From Gerris lacustris (Eukaryota > Arthropoda > Insecta > Hemiptera > Gerridae), in contig OX578285.1 of NCBI GenBank assembly GCA_951217055.1, positions 53,694,024-53,758,023 of the forward strand: a stretch of DNA of 64,000 nt. Direction: 5' to 3'. A program made the translations under genes and the position numbers. Below are positions 37,817 to 48,590 of this stretch, one piece after another; within the stretch, counting starts at the first letter, position 1, and every line of letters starts with the position of its first letter. The notes beneath the pieces were generated by a model, which had not been told where the DNA came from, ran no database searches, and worked only from the letters and a program-made list of their open reading frames with translations.

Positions 37817-38174
37817 TTATTGTTTATTGAAATTATATTTTGGTTTATTATTTGTTGGAGTTGTGTCTTCTTTTTTGACTATATCCGATTTATGAAAGGT
37901 CAGCCTTGTGTTCATTTGAAGATCTTGGATGTTGGTGAAATTGTTCTCGGATTTGGGCCTGGGAAGGCTGGCTGTCAGCATGTGAAGACTCCTGCCCAGT
38001 TCACTGATAAGGGAGCGGTTGGCCACAGTTTCTACCGAAGTGTTAGCGTGCTCTGCTTGTTCAGACAAAGCGTTTACCACAGCGTTGATGGTTTTGCTTT
38101 CACTTCCCATTTCCTCCTCCTCTTCTTCCTCGTGGTGAGAGACAAGGTTCGGGTTTTTACCGATTTTATTTAAT
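37817..38174 (-). CDS. Ih: Ih (HCN) channel, C-terminal exon
   Basis: This is the last coding exon of the hyperpolarization-activated, cyclic-nucleotide-gated cation channel, on the minus strand. The acceptor TTTTTTTAG ends at 38175 and the exon starts with the base A. That base completes the split Arg codon left by the exon at 57025-57301 and gives the join ER|LNKIGKNPNL, which matches the arthropod HCN C-helix without a gap. The tail follows: SHH, seven glutamates, then MGSESKTINAVVNALSEQ, SLHMLTASLPRPKSENNF and a TAA stop at 37817-37819. The exon encodes about 118 residues after the split Arg. The tail is cytoplasmic and unstructured except for a possible helix around INAVVNALSEQAEHA. It lies 18,850 nt from the preceding exon. 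The plus-strand frame covering the same bases is a shadow. Confidence 0.9.
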
Positions 38175-38244
38175 CTAAAAAAAAAAATAATACAAAATTA
38201 ATAATTAATATAAAATTGAAATAATACCCCTAAACATTTGTATT

Positions 38245-38304
<60 letters not shown>

Positions 38305-38477
38305 CGAAAGATCTGTTAGATTATAGATAGATGAAAATTATATTACAAGTAGAACTTGAATTGAAATTCTACTTGTTGTACATCAATTTATAATCAGAAA
38401 TATATTACGCTTTAATCTGAAAAAATACAAATAAAAAATATTCATAAATAATTACCATGGTTAATATTATCAGATGT
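38175..38477. repeat. T-run and small palindromic element in the Ih intron
   Basis: T(50)-like run at 38249-38300. Next to it, 38300-38414 has inverted ends TTAAAGCG / CGCTTTAA and a central ACAAGTAGAACTT / TTCTACTTGT pair. It is probably a small MITE. Confidence 0.7.
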
Positions 38478-38725
38478 TCTACTTTCGTTGAGTGCATTAA
38501 AAGTTGTGGTGTTGCTTTATTTGATAAAAACAATATGAAAGCTATTAATAAAGGGGAAATAATTTTTTTTTTTTTTTTTTAAATACATTAGAAAATTATT
38601 TATTCTTCTATTAATGAAATAAATTATATTTAAATAATTAATAAGATATCCCATATAAAAGCTTGTATACTATTTTTTATCGAAAAAAGCAATGACAAAC
38701 TTTTAATGCACTCAACGAGACCTTT
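38478..38725. repeat. Foldback repeat in the Ih intron
   Basis: CGTTGAGTGCATTAAAAGTT at the left is complementary to AACTTTTAATGCACTCAACG-like sequence at 38698-38720. Pairing continues inward through TTGCTTTATTTGATAAAAA. The interior holds a T-run at 38563-38580. Confidence 0.75.
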
Positions 38726-38954
38726 GAATCGATTATTTATTTATTAGAATTAGACACATTTTACTTTTTATAAATGTCTGGGAAGAGAGAATTTTTTGAA
38801 ATTCGATTTTCTATATTTATACGCGATAAAGAAATTTTGGAATTGTACCTAAAAAAAATGATTAAAGAATACTTGTGATGGTTAGTGGTAGTATTTAGTG
38901 GTAGTATTTCTAATGTATATGTACAAATGGATCCTCTTAAGAGTAAAATTCAAA

Positions 38955-39005
38955 AACAGTTATTAGGTGGCGACGTTTCGACCTATCCGGTCATTATCGA
39001 GCCTG
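38955..39005 (-). ncRNA. Hammerhead-like motif, left arm
   Basis: Minus strand: CTCGATAA, then stem GACC-GGATA-GGTC, then GAAACGTC (38979-38972). The 3' core and palindromic helix III are intact. The 5' core differs from CUGANGA by one extra base and an A in place of the catalytic G. Confidence 0.5.
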
Positions 39006-39085
39006 AAAATGATAATTTATTAAAGTATTATAAGAATAATACATATTATACTATTGCACTGGTTCTACGGAGGAAATACACTATA

Positions 39086-39562
39086 GTAGTAGTAGTAGTA
39101 GTAGTTAACTAGTACTTCCTACTAGACGGGTAGGACGAACCACTTGTTCGAACCTCGCAATCAGGCCTACAGTGGACCCATTTTACTTCCCCGTGGTGGA
39201 GAGTTCCAGGTACTTCACACATCATACATTTGTACATTGTACCGCCGAAGCGAGTATGATGTGGTCATTAGTAAGCTATATGAGCGTGCTTCAAAGTGTG
39301 GGGGAAGAGGACCCCTCAGGGGGTTCCCTCGCCCTACTCCAACCTCGAACCATAGATACAGATCACATTTCATGACACGGATCGAACCCACTAGACGACG
39401 TGGGGGAAGAGAACCCCTCAGGGGGTGTCCCTCGCCCTGCTCCGTCCGCGATTCATAGATGCATCAGTGTATCACGGCCCGGGATCGAACCCACGACCTC
39501 GAGTTGCCTCGACTCAGTGATAGCTGCCCGGTGTCTTTGCGACCTCGGCCACCCTGGCTCCC
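39086..39562 (-). mobile_element. tRNA-derived SINE with internal duplication
   Basis: It is flanked by a perfect 12-base duplication AAATACACTATA (39074-39085 and 39563-39574). Read on the minus strand, the head GGAGCCAGGGTGGCCGAGGT and the B-box-like GGTTCGATCCC resemble a class II tRNA promoter. A second block repeats the sequence GGGCGAGGGA, CCCCCTGAGGGG and TCTTCCCCCAC, so the body is partly dimeric. The 3' end is (ACT)n at 39086-39105. This fixes the family of the two fragments at 17002 and 17488. Frames across it are not genes. Confidence 0.9.
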
Positions 39563-40145
39563 AAATACACTATATAATTTACAATTTTGAAAAAATATAT
39601 ACCTTTACATCAATGGAGATAAAACTCCTTGGGGTAAATCATATTTAATGTACATTGTCAGAACTTATTGTTCTCTCGTCTTACATTATTCTGATACAAA
39701 AACGTCGTCTATTACCCGTCATCTCTATTCTAGAAAAACATCGAAAAAACAAGGAACTATTAAAGGGGACATTATTCAATGGTCTACTTATTAATACATT
39801 TCAATTAGTGATTGATATCAGAGCATTATGTATAATTTGACTATTGAGAAAAAGTTTACCTTCTCAAAAAACGGTGTAATCATATTAAAATTATGAATGG
39901 TAACTCTTAACCATTTTTAAAAAAAAAAAAAAACATGAACACATTCAGTCCCACAGATCTTTTAAAACATAATAAAAAAAAAGTCATTATAACAAAATCA
40001 AACAAGACTTACCCCAAGGAGTTTTATCTCCATTGATGTAAAGGTATGCATTTTTCAAAATTGTAAATTATATAGTGTATTTCCTTCGGTAGAACCAGTG
40101 CAATATTATAATACGTATTATTCTTATAATGCTTAAATAAATTAT

Positions 40146-40261
40146 GGTTAGAGCGCTATACTGGAAATATAGAGGCCGGTGGTTCAAATCCCCGCGCTGG
40201 AGTCTATTTTTCTCTGTCTGTTTCCCGTAGTTAATAATAATTATAATTTGATTTAAATTAA
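40146..40261 (+). mobile_element. Short tRNA-derived SINE (116 bp)
   Basis: It is bounded by a perfect 11-base duplication AAATAAATTAT (40135-40145 and 40262-40272). It begins with an A-box-like TGGTTAGAGCGC. An anticodon-like stem CTATA-CTGGAAA-TATAG (loop reading GGA) follows, and then a B box GGTTCAAATCC. After the tRNA part, TATTTTTCTCTG and an AT-rich tail follow. The acceptor 5' strand is missing, so it is a retroposed tRNA derivative and not a working tRNA gene. Confidence 0.85.
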
Positions 40262-40280
40262 AAATAAATTATCATTTTCA

Positions 40281-40330
40281 GGCTCGATAATGACCGAATA
40301 GGTCGAAACGTTGCCACCTAAGTAACTGTA
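40281..40330 (+). ncRNA. Hammerhead-like motif, right arm
   Basis: CTCGATAA is followed by stem GACC-GAATA-GGTC and GAAACGTT (40305-40312). It is the mirror copy of 38955-39005, with cleavage position T instead of C. Confidence 0.5.
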
Positions 40331-40618
40331 TTTGAATTTTACCCTTAAGAGGATCCATCTATACATATATATTATAAAGAATACTTTTTTTCTTGAATAG
40401 TCGAAATTTGGTCCGGTTTCCTCTTTTACGATTCTATTGAAAATTTACTTTTTGGTTGCATTTATGAAGAATCTTCATTTATGAAGAAGCAGGAGATTTT
40501 ATGAAAAGTTACTTTTGTTCGATTTTTTTTGTTTTTATACGTATTGGCAACCCGATCCGGGGACACACTGTATGTTTAAATTTGATTTTGATTTATTTAA
40601 TTATAATTTGAATGATAA

Positions 40619-40958
40619 AGGTCCATTTACACACATCAGTGACGTGACAGTGACGGCGCAGTGCCGTGATCTAATATTGTTTTCTTTTTGAAGGGTTTCG
40701 TCCGTTGTGTGGCTGTGCACTATAGTGGCTAGGGCACTGCACACTGCACAGTTTATAGGATCTTACGAGAAAACTGCAAAATAATTACTGAAAATCTGGT
40801 GTACCAATTGATGCCAAACAGAGGAAGAGCATCGCAAATGATTTTTAAGAATTATGGAATTTCCCTATCTGCGTAGGAGCTTTGGATGGGAAACACGTTA
40901 CTATCCAGGATTCTCCAAACACCGGGTCATTATTCTATAAATACAAAAAATAATAAAA
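40619..40958 (+). pseudogene. PIF/Harbinger transposase remnant with 5' end
   Basis: A Harbinger-like terminus GGTCCATTTACACACATCAG starts at 40619 and is followed by CAGTGACGTGACAGTG repeats. At 40845-40955 the plus frame encodes [23 protein letters not shown] sequence and then [15 protein letters not shown]. The first part has a stop where a Val or Cys codon is expected. G-A-L-D-G-K-H-V holds the first catalytic Asp of the DDE_4 (HARBI1-type) nuclease. Everything before and after is deleted, and the fragment is fused to Penelope sequence at about 40960. Nothing suggests a domesticated HARBI1 gene. Confidence 0.78.
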
Positions 40959-40974
40959 TAAAATAACAACTTGG

Positions 40975-41625
40975 TCCGTAGGCTTCCGCGGGTAGATTCG
41001 TCATAAAAAGCTTGGGTTTCCGGTGACAACAACGACCACAGATCAGCGATAGCTCAACATTCTGGAGAAACCGGACACCTCATAAAGTTTGAGGACATAC
41101 AAGTACTCGCTTCAGACAACAGATATCACAGCAGGGTGGTAAAGGAGGCTATTGAGATCGAGAAACAATCGGAGAACTTCAACAGAGAGGATGGTTTCAC
41201 TCTCTCCCGGACCTGGAAACCTCTAGATAGCGCCTGTGCCAAGCAGAAAGCAAGAAGCGGTGCTGCTGTCACTGCCCGACATATTACATCACCCGCCCGA
41301 CAAGGGAATACCGACGAAGGCAGCACCTGCCTGATTGCATCATCTCCACAAAGAAACATCGACAAAGGCAGCACCTGAGTGATTGCATCATTCCGACAAA
41401 GGATCACCCCGAGTACTGGGACACCCAGGTACAATCTACGGTCTAGAAAACCAGTATAAATACGCCGTTCTTCTCTCCAGTCGCGAGTATATCCTGTGTT
41501 TGCTTCGAGATAACACCACGATGCACCACACCCCTGAAGATGCTTCCAGTAGAGGTAGTGTCGTGGGACACCCGGTAGGAACGAAGTTTCTTACGCTTTT
41601 CATTGAATATATATTATTAAATCCC
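40975..41625 (+). pseudogene. Penelope-like element: terminal leader fused to endonuclease C-terminal part
   Basis: The block 40978-41030 (GTAGGCTTCCGCGGGTAG through TTTCCGGTGACAAC) is the terminal sequence also seen inverted at 20050-20105. It joins directly to a coding end: DQRSAIAQHSGETGHLIKF (about 41040-41095), then VVKEAIEIEKQSENFNRED (about 41133-41190) and TLSRTWKPL with a stop soon after. This is the C-terminal part of the Penelope GIY-YIG endonuclease, so the whole RT has been lost between leader and tail. A 3' region follows to about 41625. Within it, CCTGAAGATGCTTCCAGTAG (41534-41553) matches the hammerhead 5' core and stem II, but the GAAAC core is deleted. Confidence 0.82.
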
Positions 41626-41744
41626 ACTGCTAAGTATACGATGCTAACTACTTATACATGGTGGAGTTAGAAAAGAGACGAAATTAAAAGTAATTAACTA
41701 TTTAGCGGAGTTAGCGGCAAAATTAAAATAAAAACATTTTTTTA

Positions 41745-43180
41745 TCAATGAAGCGAGCGTCCTGCAATAATTATGTATTGAATATTGAGAAAAAAGTTAA
41801 TCATAGTTAAGGAAGGTGGTTTTAGTAGGTAGAAAACAGTCCTGTCCCGGAATACTCAATTTAAAATATTATAAAACATAATATCACTTCCCCAATACAC
41901 AAAACCTACTGCTTATATCAGGTTGAAATTTTTCATGCCTATTTCAATTCTAAGTGTATACATTTTTTTAAAAAAACGTTTCGTTATAACGTAAGATATC
42001 AGTAAAAACATTGTTTAAAAAAGTTGTTTGTCTTCATCTGAGCTTTAATTATTTTTATGCGCAATTCTTATTATCATAAAATGTATACATTAATATTATT
42101 TTATTCTTTTAAGAGAATAAATGTGTATTTATTAATTATTCTTATAATAATAATTGCTTCATCTTTAAATAGAATTGTTATTATTATTAATTATTTTCAT
42201 AACTAAGTATCGTACATTTTTAATAATAAATTAGCCTTTATTCTGTAATAATAATTTGTTTGTTTTTTTGTATAAATATGTTATTATTAAATTTATATTA
42301 TTATTTCAACGAGACTGTATTTCATTCTTTAAAGATTTCTTTTTCATAATTTTCTAGATATTATGTTATTATTTTCTCTTCATTATTTATAAATCCCCTT
42401 TCATTTTTTTTTTTTATATTATCTTTCTATTACTAACCTTTATTTTCTCCTTTTGACTGGTATTCGCGACTTATAAAAAAAAGAAATAATAAAAACCTCC
42501 TAACTCTGCGTGCAATCTTATTCAGAAGCTAAAATTCTTAAGGATAAAGACACTTGTGTCTAATGGTAATAGTAGGTTATTATATATTTTTAATTTTTAA
42601 GTTGTTTTATATATATTCGTGATGTCTTAAGTTTTTGGAACGAAGTTCCTTATGGCACGCTCTGGAGCCGAGGAATGAATCCGAAAGAAACAACCTTCAC
42701 AAAATCACCGTCACAAAACCAAGCGTCACGAAATCTACCGATGACGATAACTCGAGTAATAGATGACCTAGTTAGTTCAAATTTGGTACACATGTTCATT
42801 TTACCAATGCCCAGGCTAAGTTCGTTGGACAACGTTATCCGCCCAAGTGTTCACGCGCAACGCTCGCGTAAACGTAAGCTTTCAATTTAAAATTGGAATT
42901 TTATGACGGGAAAAAAATCTAACTTCCTATATTTAATGAGACAAACAACTTTTTTTAAATATTTTTTTTTACTTGTTTTCAAAATTTTCACGACCCACAC
43001 CATAGAAGACTAATTTTTTTTAGTAAAACGAACACCGAGACTGTTATTAAGTGATAAAGATCGCTAAATTTATTAAAGCGGACCTTAACGTTTAAAATAA
43101 AGAAAACAACGTTTTTACCGATAACTTACGTTCTAACGTAACGAATTTATTAAAACCTCTTACACATCGTCTAAAGTACA
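41745..43180. mobile_element. Foldback element, copy 2
   Basis: It starts with AATGAAGCGAGCGTCC, as in copy 1. The left arm (to about 42015) contains CGTTATAACGTAAGATATCAGT. The right arm (about 42650-43180) contains the complement ACCGATAACTTACGTTCTAACG. The right arm also carries ATTTGGTACACATGTTCATT, CTAAGTTCGTTGGACAACG and CGCGCAACGCTCGCGTAAAC, shared with copies 1 and 3. The middle is AT-rich. No transposase is present. Confidence 0.7.
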
Positions 43181-43439
43181 ATTCGTACGAAGAGGGCAGG
43201 TGTAAACTAACCATACTCATAGAGCTTCATGATGACTTCGTACGACCAATATTTCGTACGAATTCGGATTCAATGTGACATCGGCCTAACCCTTTTATTG
43301 ATAGGTTTATTTTTACTGTTAAAACTGATAACAACATTTGTACTAAAATAAATATTTTATCTACGTGCGCCCGTATTTTCGATCCAATAGGATTTCTTGC
43401 ACCTGTCACCATTTCTCTTAAAATATGAATTAAAGAATT
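43181..43439. other. Spacer before the BEL/Pao remnant
   Basis: Contains TTCGTACGA-type strings (43176, 43231, 43255) but no gene. Confidence 0.4.
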
Positions 43440-45540
43440 TTGGAATTATACCTAAAATGGGATGAAATTCCTTGTAGCAAGATACTTTAAACTTGGAATA
43501 ATTTGCAATCGCAACTACCGCTTCTCTCTCAATTTAATATAGGTCTCGTTCATAATTCCGAAATAGATTTAATAGGATTTGCTGATTCTTCAGGCAAGGC
43601 CTACGGTGCATTCGTTTATTCAAGAGTAAATATTTCTGGAAACATTATTATTTCTTTACTCTGCGCTAAAATCAGAGTGGCTCCACAAAAATCTATAACT
43701 ATTTCAAGGCTGGAACTATGTGCCGCCGTTTTACTAGCATGGCTAATGAATTTTATTTTAAAATCGTTTTCAGGAAAATTCAAATTTAAAGATATATATG
43801 AATTTTCAGACTCTTCATTTGTTATTCATTGGATTGCCTCCTCATCTTTCCGATGGCAAATTTTCGTAGCTAATAGAGTTTAGGAAATCAAAGACTTGCT
43901 TCCTAAAATTTCTTGGCTTCACGTCGCTGGTTCATCCAACCCTGCTGATTGCCTATCTTGAGACTTATCACCTAAAAATATAATGTCTCATCCACTGTGG
44001 ATTTTGGGTCCAGATTGGTTAGTTTTACAGCCTGAACAGTGGCCGAAATCTGAACCCTCGGTCGGGGGAGAGGAGTTAATAGAATAAGTCAAACGCGTTT
44101 ATACTTCTGTAGAACCCGCAGAATATATTTTAAATATGTATAATAGATCGTTGCTCTTCTTACGACATGGTTCTTCGAGCCCTCTCCTACTGTCGTAGGT
44201 GGAAACATTATAAGAGAGAAAATAAACCACTCTCTTTCATATCTACCGCAGAACTGAATATGTCTGAAATTTTGATATTACAACATATTCTACAATATCA
44301 TTTCAAAGAAGAATTTGCCGCTTTTGAAAATCTTCCCATTTCCGTAAACTTTCTCCTTTTATAAACGAACATGGTCTGTTAGTAGTTGGAGGCAGATTAA
44401 CTCATTCCAAGTTAAGTGTTCATCAAAAACACCTAGTCCTACTTCCAAAAGAAAACCGTCTTGTTCATCTATTAATTGACAAAATTCACTCTACTAATTT
44501 TCATACTGGTGTTGCTATGACTCTCGCTCTATTACGTCAAAAGTATTAGATCTTCTGAGGCCGAGATATCGCTCGTAAACGCATAGGTTCATGTAACAGT
44601 TGCTTTAAGCACAAACCGCACGCTCCCCACCCCAATATGGGTGACTTATCTAAGGATCGAGTCGCAGAAGTCAAACCTTTCTTGCGCACTGGAGTAGATT
44701 ACGCTGGTCCGTATAATATAGTTATTTTCTAGGAAAAGAGGTGTCCGTACACATAAAGCCTACTTATCGTTATTTATTTGTTTGTCTACTAAAGCAGTTC
44801 ATCTGGAACTTGCGACGGATTTAAGTACACCTACTTTTCTAAACGCTCTCACAAGCTTCCTCGCTAGCGAGGTCCAGTACACACCTTCTACTCCGAGGGA
44901 GAAACGAATTTTATTGGCGCTCTAAACCACTTTGGACGCAGTTTATGAACTCCTCGCGTCTAATGACTATATAACACATAACCGCCGTTGGTCATGAACT
45001 GTATTCCCAACGCATTACTTGGAGCCATCAAGAGCCGTCAGCTCCTCATATGAATGGTATATGGGAAAGCAATGTAAAGAGTACTAGAACTCACTTAACT
45101 AAGGTAATAGGAAATCAAGTTTTGACCTATGAAGAACTTAATACATTGTTGGCTTAAGTCGAAGCGCTATTGAATTCACGTCCCCTCTGTAATCTCAGTT
45201 CCGATCCTAATCATCCGGTTGCTTTAACCCCTACTCATTTTCTCTCAGGTTCACCTCTAGGTCATATTCCTTCTCCAGATGTTGAAAATATCCCTATTAC
45301 CTTCTTGACACGTTACCAGTTGTTACCTCCACACTCTGCAAACTCAAGAAAAGTGGAATACTCCAAGCAACCCTATCACTATTGGTACCATCGTCCTAAT
45401 CTGGAAAGACCACTGTGCCCCTTTTTTGACCACTTGGCATTGTAGAAACCGTTCATCCAGGGAAAGACGGAGTGACTCGTGTTGCCGCGGTTAGATCTAA
45501 CGCAACTTATATCGTTGGCCAATGGTGAAGTTATGGCCAC
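43440..45540 (+). pseudogene. BEL/Pao retrotransposon pol (5'-truncated, broken)
   Basis: The domains run in order. A connection segment has LYLKWDEIP (about 43450). An RNase H-like part at 43503-43883 has LIGFADSSGKAYGAFVYSR and ISRLELCAAVLLAWL, then WIASSS before a stop. A segment LHVAGSSNPADCLS (about 43917-43960) follows. The integrase zinc-binding part (about 44370-44640) has INEHGLL-type sequence and ends CNSCFKHK. The integrase core has RTGVDYAGPYN (about 44690) with the first catalytic Asp and STKAVHLELATDLSTPTFL (about 44790). The C-terminal domain is [16 protein letters not shown] (about 45225). At least ten stops or frameshifts are visible, so it is dead. Gag, protease and most of RT are missing. 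The 3' LTR follows at 45785. Confidence 0.9.
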
Positions 45541-45784
45541 TACCTACACAGTAACTTTTTTTTTCATATTTTTCTTACTCCTTTCCTCTCTCTAAGCGAT
45601 CGAGTTCTTTTCTTTTCATCATCAACTTGAAAACTTCTTCAATTTCATTTATTAACTACTATTCCTCGTCGCATTTTACCTTAGCTGCAAGTTGTCTGCT
45701 AGGTTTTTGGGAAGATTTATTCTTTTTTTTTTTTTTTTTTTTTATTTGGTTCTCTCAGGAAAATGTTTGCTGAATGGGGGAGAA

Positions 45785-46335
45785 TGTTTGCGCCGTTGAG
45801 AGAGATTTAAATACGTAATTACGAGAATACACATAATGCTCTCAATTCGTTTCGCCACTGATATATCGATCAGAAGGGGGGATCGATGTCATTTCGTTAA
45901 CTCCGTTAGTTGCATCGATAACTCATAGGCGAAAGGTCACTCGGCTTCCGTCTTACTTCCGCCAAACTTCGAGAGTCTCTTGCCGTCCGTATCCTGAGAG
46001 CACCCCCCCCCCTCGATAAGTATCTTTATAATTTAATTTACATTCAATTAGGGTACATTATACATACATAAATACATAAACATTCAGATAGGCTTTGTTT
46101 TCCCGTTTTGCACAGGAACATGGTTGGGTCATAGTACATTATACTCACTTACTCTGTACCGCCCGGGTATCGGTATTCAGCTGGCAAGCACAGTACCAGG
46201 TACCATTTCTTGTTATATTCGTATTTCTTATTTACCGTATCCTACAGTCCACACGCTCATCTTATTCCCGTCCCGTTAAATCCCGCGGGCTTAAAAATAA
46301 ATTATTTCATTAAAATAAACAATAAATCCCGAACA
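45785..46335 (+). repeat. 3' LTR of the BEL/Pao element
   Basis: The purine tract AATGGGGGAGAA is followed by TGTTTGCG, the LTR start. The block ends CCCGAACA (46335), giving TGTTYG...CGAACA inverted termini over 551 bp. AATAAATTATTTC near 46301 may be the poly(A) signal. The 5' LTR is not in the window because the element is 5'-truncated. Confidence 0.7.
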
Positions 46336-46708
46336 ATATTCAAATTCAAATTTCCTGGCTCCATCCAGAGAAAGAAACATGTATTAGTTGATGAGAATCA
46401 AACTCTTAACCCTTGGATCTAAAGTTAGATGTTAAAACCGTTCAGTAAGGCTGTATAAACCAATTATATAAGAAGTCCCGTACTCGATTTATTAAATAAA
46501 AAAATAAAATAAAATTCATTAAAAGTCACGTAATTTTTACTTATGCTTATTTCGATTTTTCTTGATAATATTTAATTTAATTTTTATGTATTATTTAAGA
46601 CACAATTTAGATTTTTTTTTGCAAAGGTTGAAGATTGAGGATTGAGTGTAGACAACAAGACTGTCTTTCTATTCCTCTGTTTCTCTCTCTCTGTATCTCT
46701 CTCTCTCT

Positions 46709-46790
<82 letters not shown>

Positions 46791-47880
46791 AGGCCTCAGT
46801 TGAAAATATTATAAAATATATCACTTTACTACGCAAAAACTTCTGCTTGATCTGGTTAAAATTTTACATGCCTTTTTAATTGTACTTTAGACGATGTGCA
46901 TCAAGTTTTATTAAAATAGTAACGTTAGTACGTAAGATATCGGTAAAAATGTTATTTTCTCTATTTTAAACATTTATCGCGATCTTTTGCGCCAACGCTT
47001 GGGTGGATAACGTTTTACAACGAACATGTCCTGGACAATGGTAAAATGAACATGTGTACCAAATTTCAATTAAATTGGTTATCTTTTACTCAAGTTGTCA
47101 TCATCAGTAGATTTCGTGAAGCTCGGTTTCATGATGGTCGTTCTTTTCAGATTCACTCCCGGGTTCCAGACGCTGTAATATGCCATAAGGAACTTCGTTC
47201 CAAAAATATTTTTACCCCCCTTAAAAAATTTAAGGTTAAAAAATGAGCTCTTAGCTTAGGAGTTAATCCCAAAAAAACGATCGTCACGAAACCCACCATC
47301 CTGAAATCGACCGATGACGATAAAAGAGTTAAAGTTGACTGATTTAGTTAAAATTTGGCACACATGTTCATTTTACCAATGCCCAGCACGAGTTCGTTGG
47401 AAAACATTATCCGCCCAAGCGTTCGCGCGCAACGCTCGCGTAAACGTAAGCTTCAAATATAAAATTGAAATTTTAGGACGGGAACAAAATCTAACTTCAT
47501 CTATTCAATGAAACAAACAACTTTTTTTTAAATACATACCTTTTTTTTTTTTTTTTAGTAAAAAACTAACACCAATGAAGTGTTAAATATCGCTAAAAAA
47601 TTTAAAGTGGGCCTAAACGTTTAATAGAGAAAACAACGTATTATAACAGGTTTTATATAAACATGCATAAGTAAAAATTACGTGACTTTAAGTTTTTTTT
47701 TTAACAAAAGGATTACGTGACTTCTTATATAGGTGGTTTATACAGCCTTACAATAACAAGGTACCGTGACCGTTCTGACTTCTGATACAAAAGTTCGATT
47801 CTCATCAACTACACATATATTTTACAGTTACCTCTTACCTCCCCCGGTTGACCCGGGAAATTTGAATTCGAATATTTAAT
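46336..47880. mobile_element. Foldback element, copy 3 (about 1.5 kb)
   Basis: The outer ends AATATTCAAATTCAAATTTCC (46335) and GGAAATTTGAATTCGAATATT (47859) are inverted. Further matching pairs are AAAGTCACGTAATTTTTACT / AGTAAAAATTACGTGACTTT (46525 / 47670), AGAAGTCCCGTA / ACGTGACTTCTTATATAGG, and GGTAAAATGAACATGTGTACC / GGCACACATGTTCATTTTACC around a centre near 47250. It shares the arm core with copies 1 and 2. A TA array (46713-46787) interrupts only the left arm. The left end abuts the BEL LTR. Confidence 0.75.
46713..46787. repeat. (TA)n microsatellite
   Basis: TA run preceded by CTCTCTCTCTC. Confidence 0.95.
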
Positions 47881-48460
47881 AATGTATGACTTAGCAGGGT
47901 AGTAGTTAAGATTAAAAAAATCCTGCATGGCGGACAGGTGACGTAGGAGGGGATCTGGAGGGGGAAGGCACACAATTTGAATAAAAAACAACAATGGCCG
48001 ACAGCTGATGTAGGAGGTGTATTGTAGTCTGGGTTAAACTAGGTCAAGAAGTGGTTAGAGGTGGTTAGGTTGAGGTAGCCAGAGGAAAGGGTTTGAGGCA
48101 GGTCCGGGTCTGGCAGACTAGTGACGTAGAGCCTGGCTATACAGCCTCAGTGGCTACTCAAATCTTACCGGAGAAATCAACTGTGTTTGTCCCAATCAAT
48201 CCCTGTATCAATCCGTGCTGGTTGTACAGGGTTGGAGATATACTTGAGTATGCTCCTTTAACAAAAAACTCTATTCATTATTTTCTTTCATCGAAGAAGT
48301 GTCTCTTTTTAAACTTGGTGATCGACTTTTTCATGTAACTAATTTACTCGTCGGACCTCGTACACTTCAATCCCTAGCTAGGATATCAGTGGCTCGTAAT
48401 GTAATTCTTTCACGACTAGCTAACTGTAATACATTTTACGATTAAAGCCCTTTAACACCG
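47881..48460. other. No supported gene
   Basis: GC-moderate, non-repetitive sequence. An 81-codon frame at 48093-48338 has no recognised motif. Confidence 0.4.
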
Positions 48461-48464
48461 AAGA

Positions 48465-48590
48465 TGGATCACATACCTCTATCTGGGGGAACACCAAGCC
48501 GTCTATTCTTAAACGTCGGAATTGATTTCGGAGGACTGTTTAATATTAAAGAAAACAGACAGAGAAGAATGAATGTGAGAATTTTTTTCC
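48465..48590 (+). pseudogene. BEL/Pao integrase fragment
   Basis: One frame reads MDHIPLSGGTPSRLFLNVG and then IDFGGLFNIKENRQRR. It resembles the integrase linker and start of the catalytic core (G-x-D-F-x-G-x-x-x-x-K) in BEL/Pao elements. It is only 40 codons long and isolated. Confidence 0.5.

Larger units (their letters stand above)
38930..40365. repeat. Large inverted repeat of Penelope ends, interrupted by two SINEs
   Basis: The left arm (38930-39085 and 39575-39650) pairs with the right arm (39996-40145 and 40273-40365). Landmarks are GGATCCTCTTAAG / CTTAAGAGGATCC, the hammerhead-like block, CACTGGTTCTACGGAGG / CCTTCGGTAGAACCAGTG and CCTTTACATCAATGGAGATA / TATCTCCATTGATGTAAAGG. The spacer 39651-39995 holds an unrecognised 61-codon frame. 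The same terminal sequence follows the Penelope endonuclease at 1-570, which identifies the family. Confidence 0.85.

Noticed and set aside
37742..38173. 143-codon plus-strand frame
   Set aside because: It is the antisense shadow of the last Ih exon plus flanking AT-rich sequence.
40146..40210. A functional tRNA gene
   Set aside because: A and B boxes are present, but the 5' acceptor strand is missing and the T stem has mismatches. The perfect target-site duplication shows retroposition.
40845..40958. A domesticated HARBI1 host gene
   Set aside because: Only about 37 codons remain, with a stop, directly after Harbinger-like terminal sequence.
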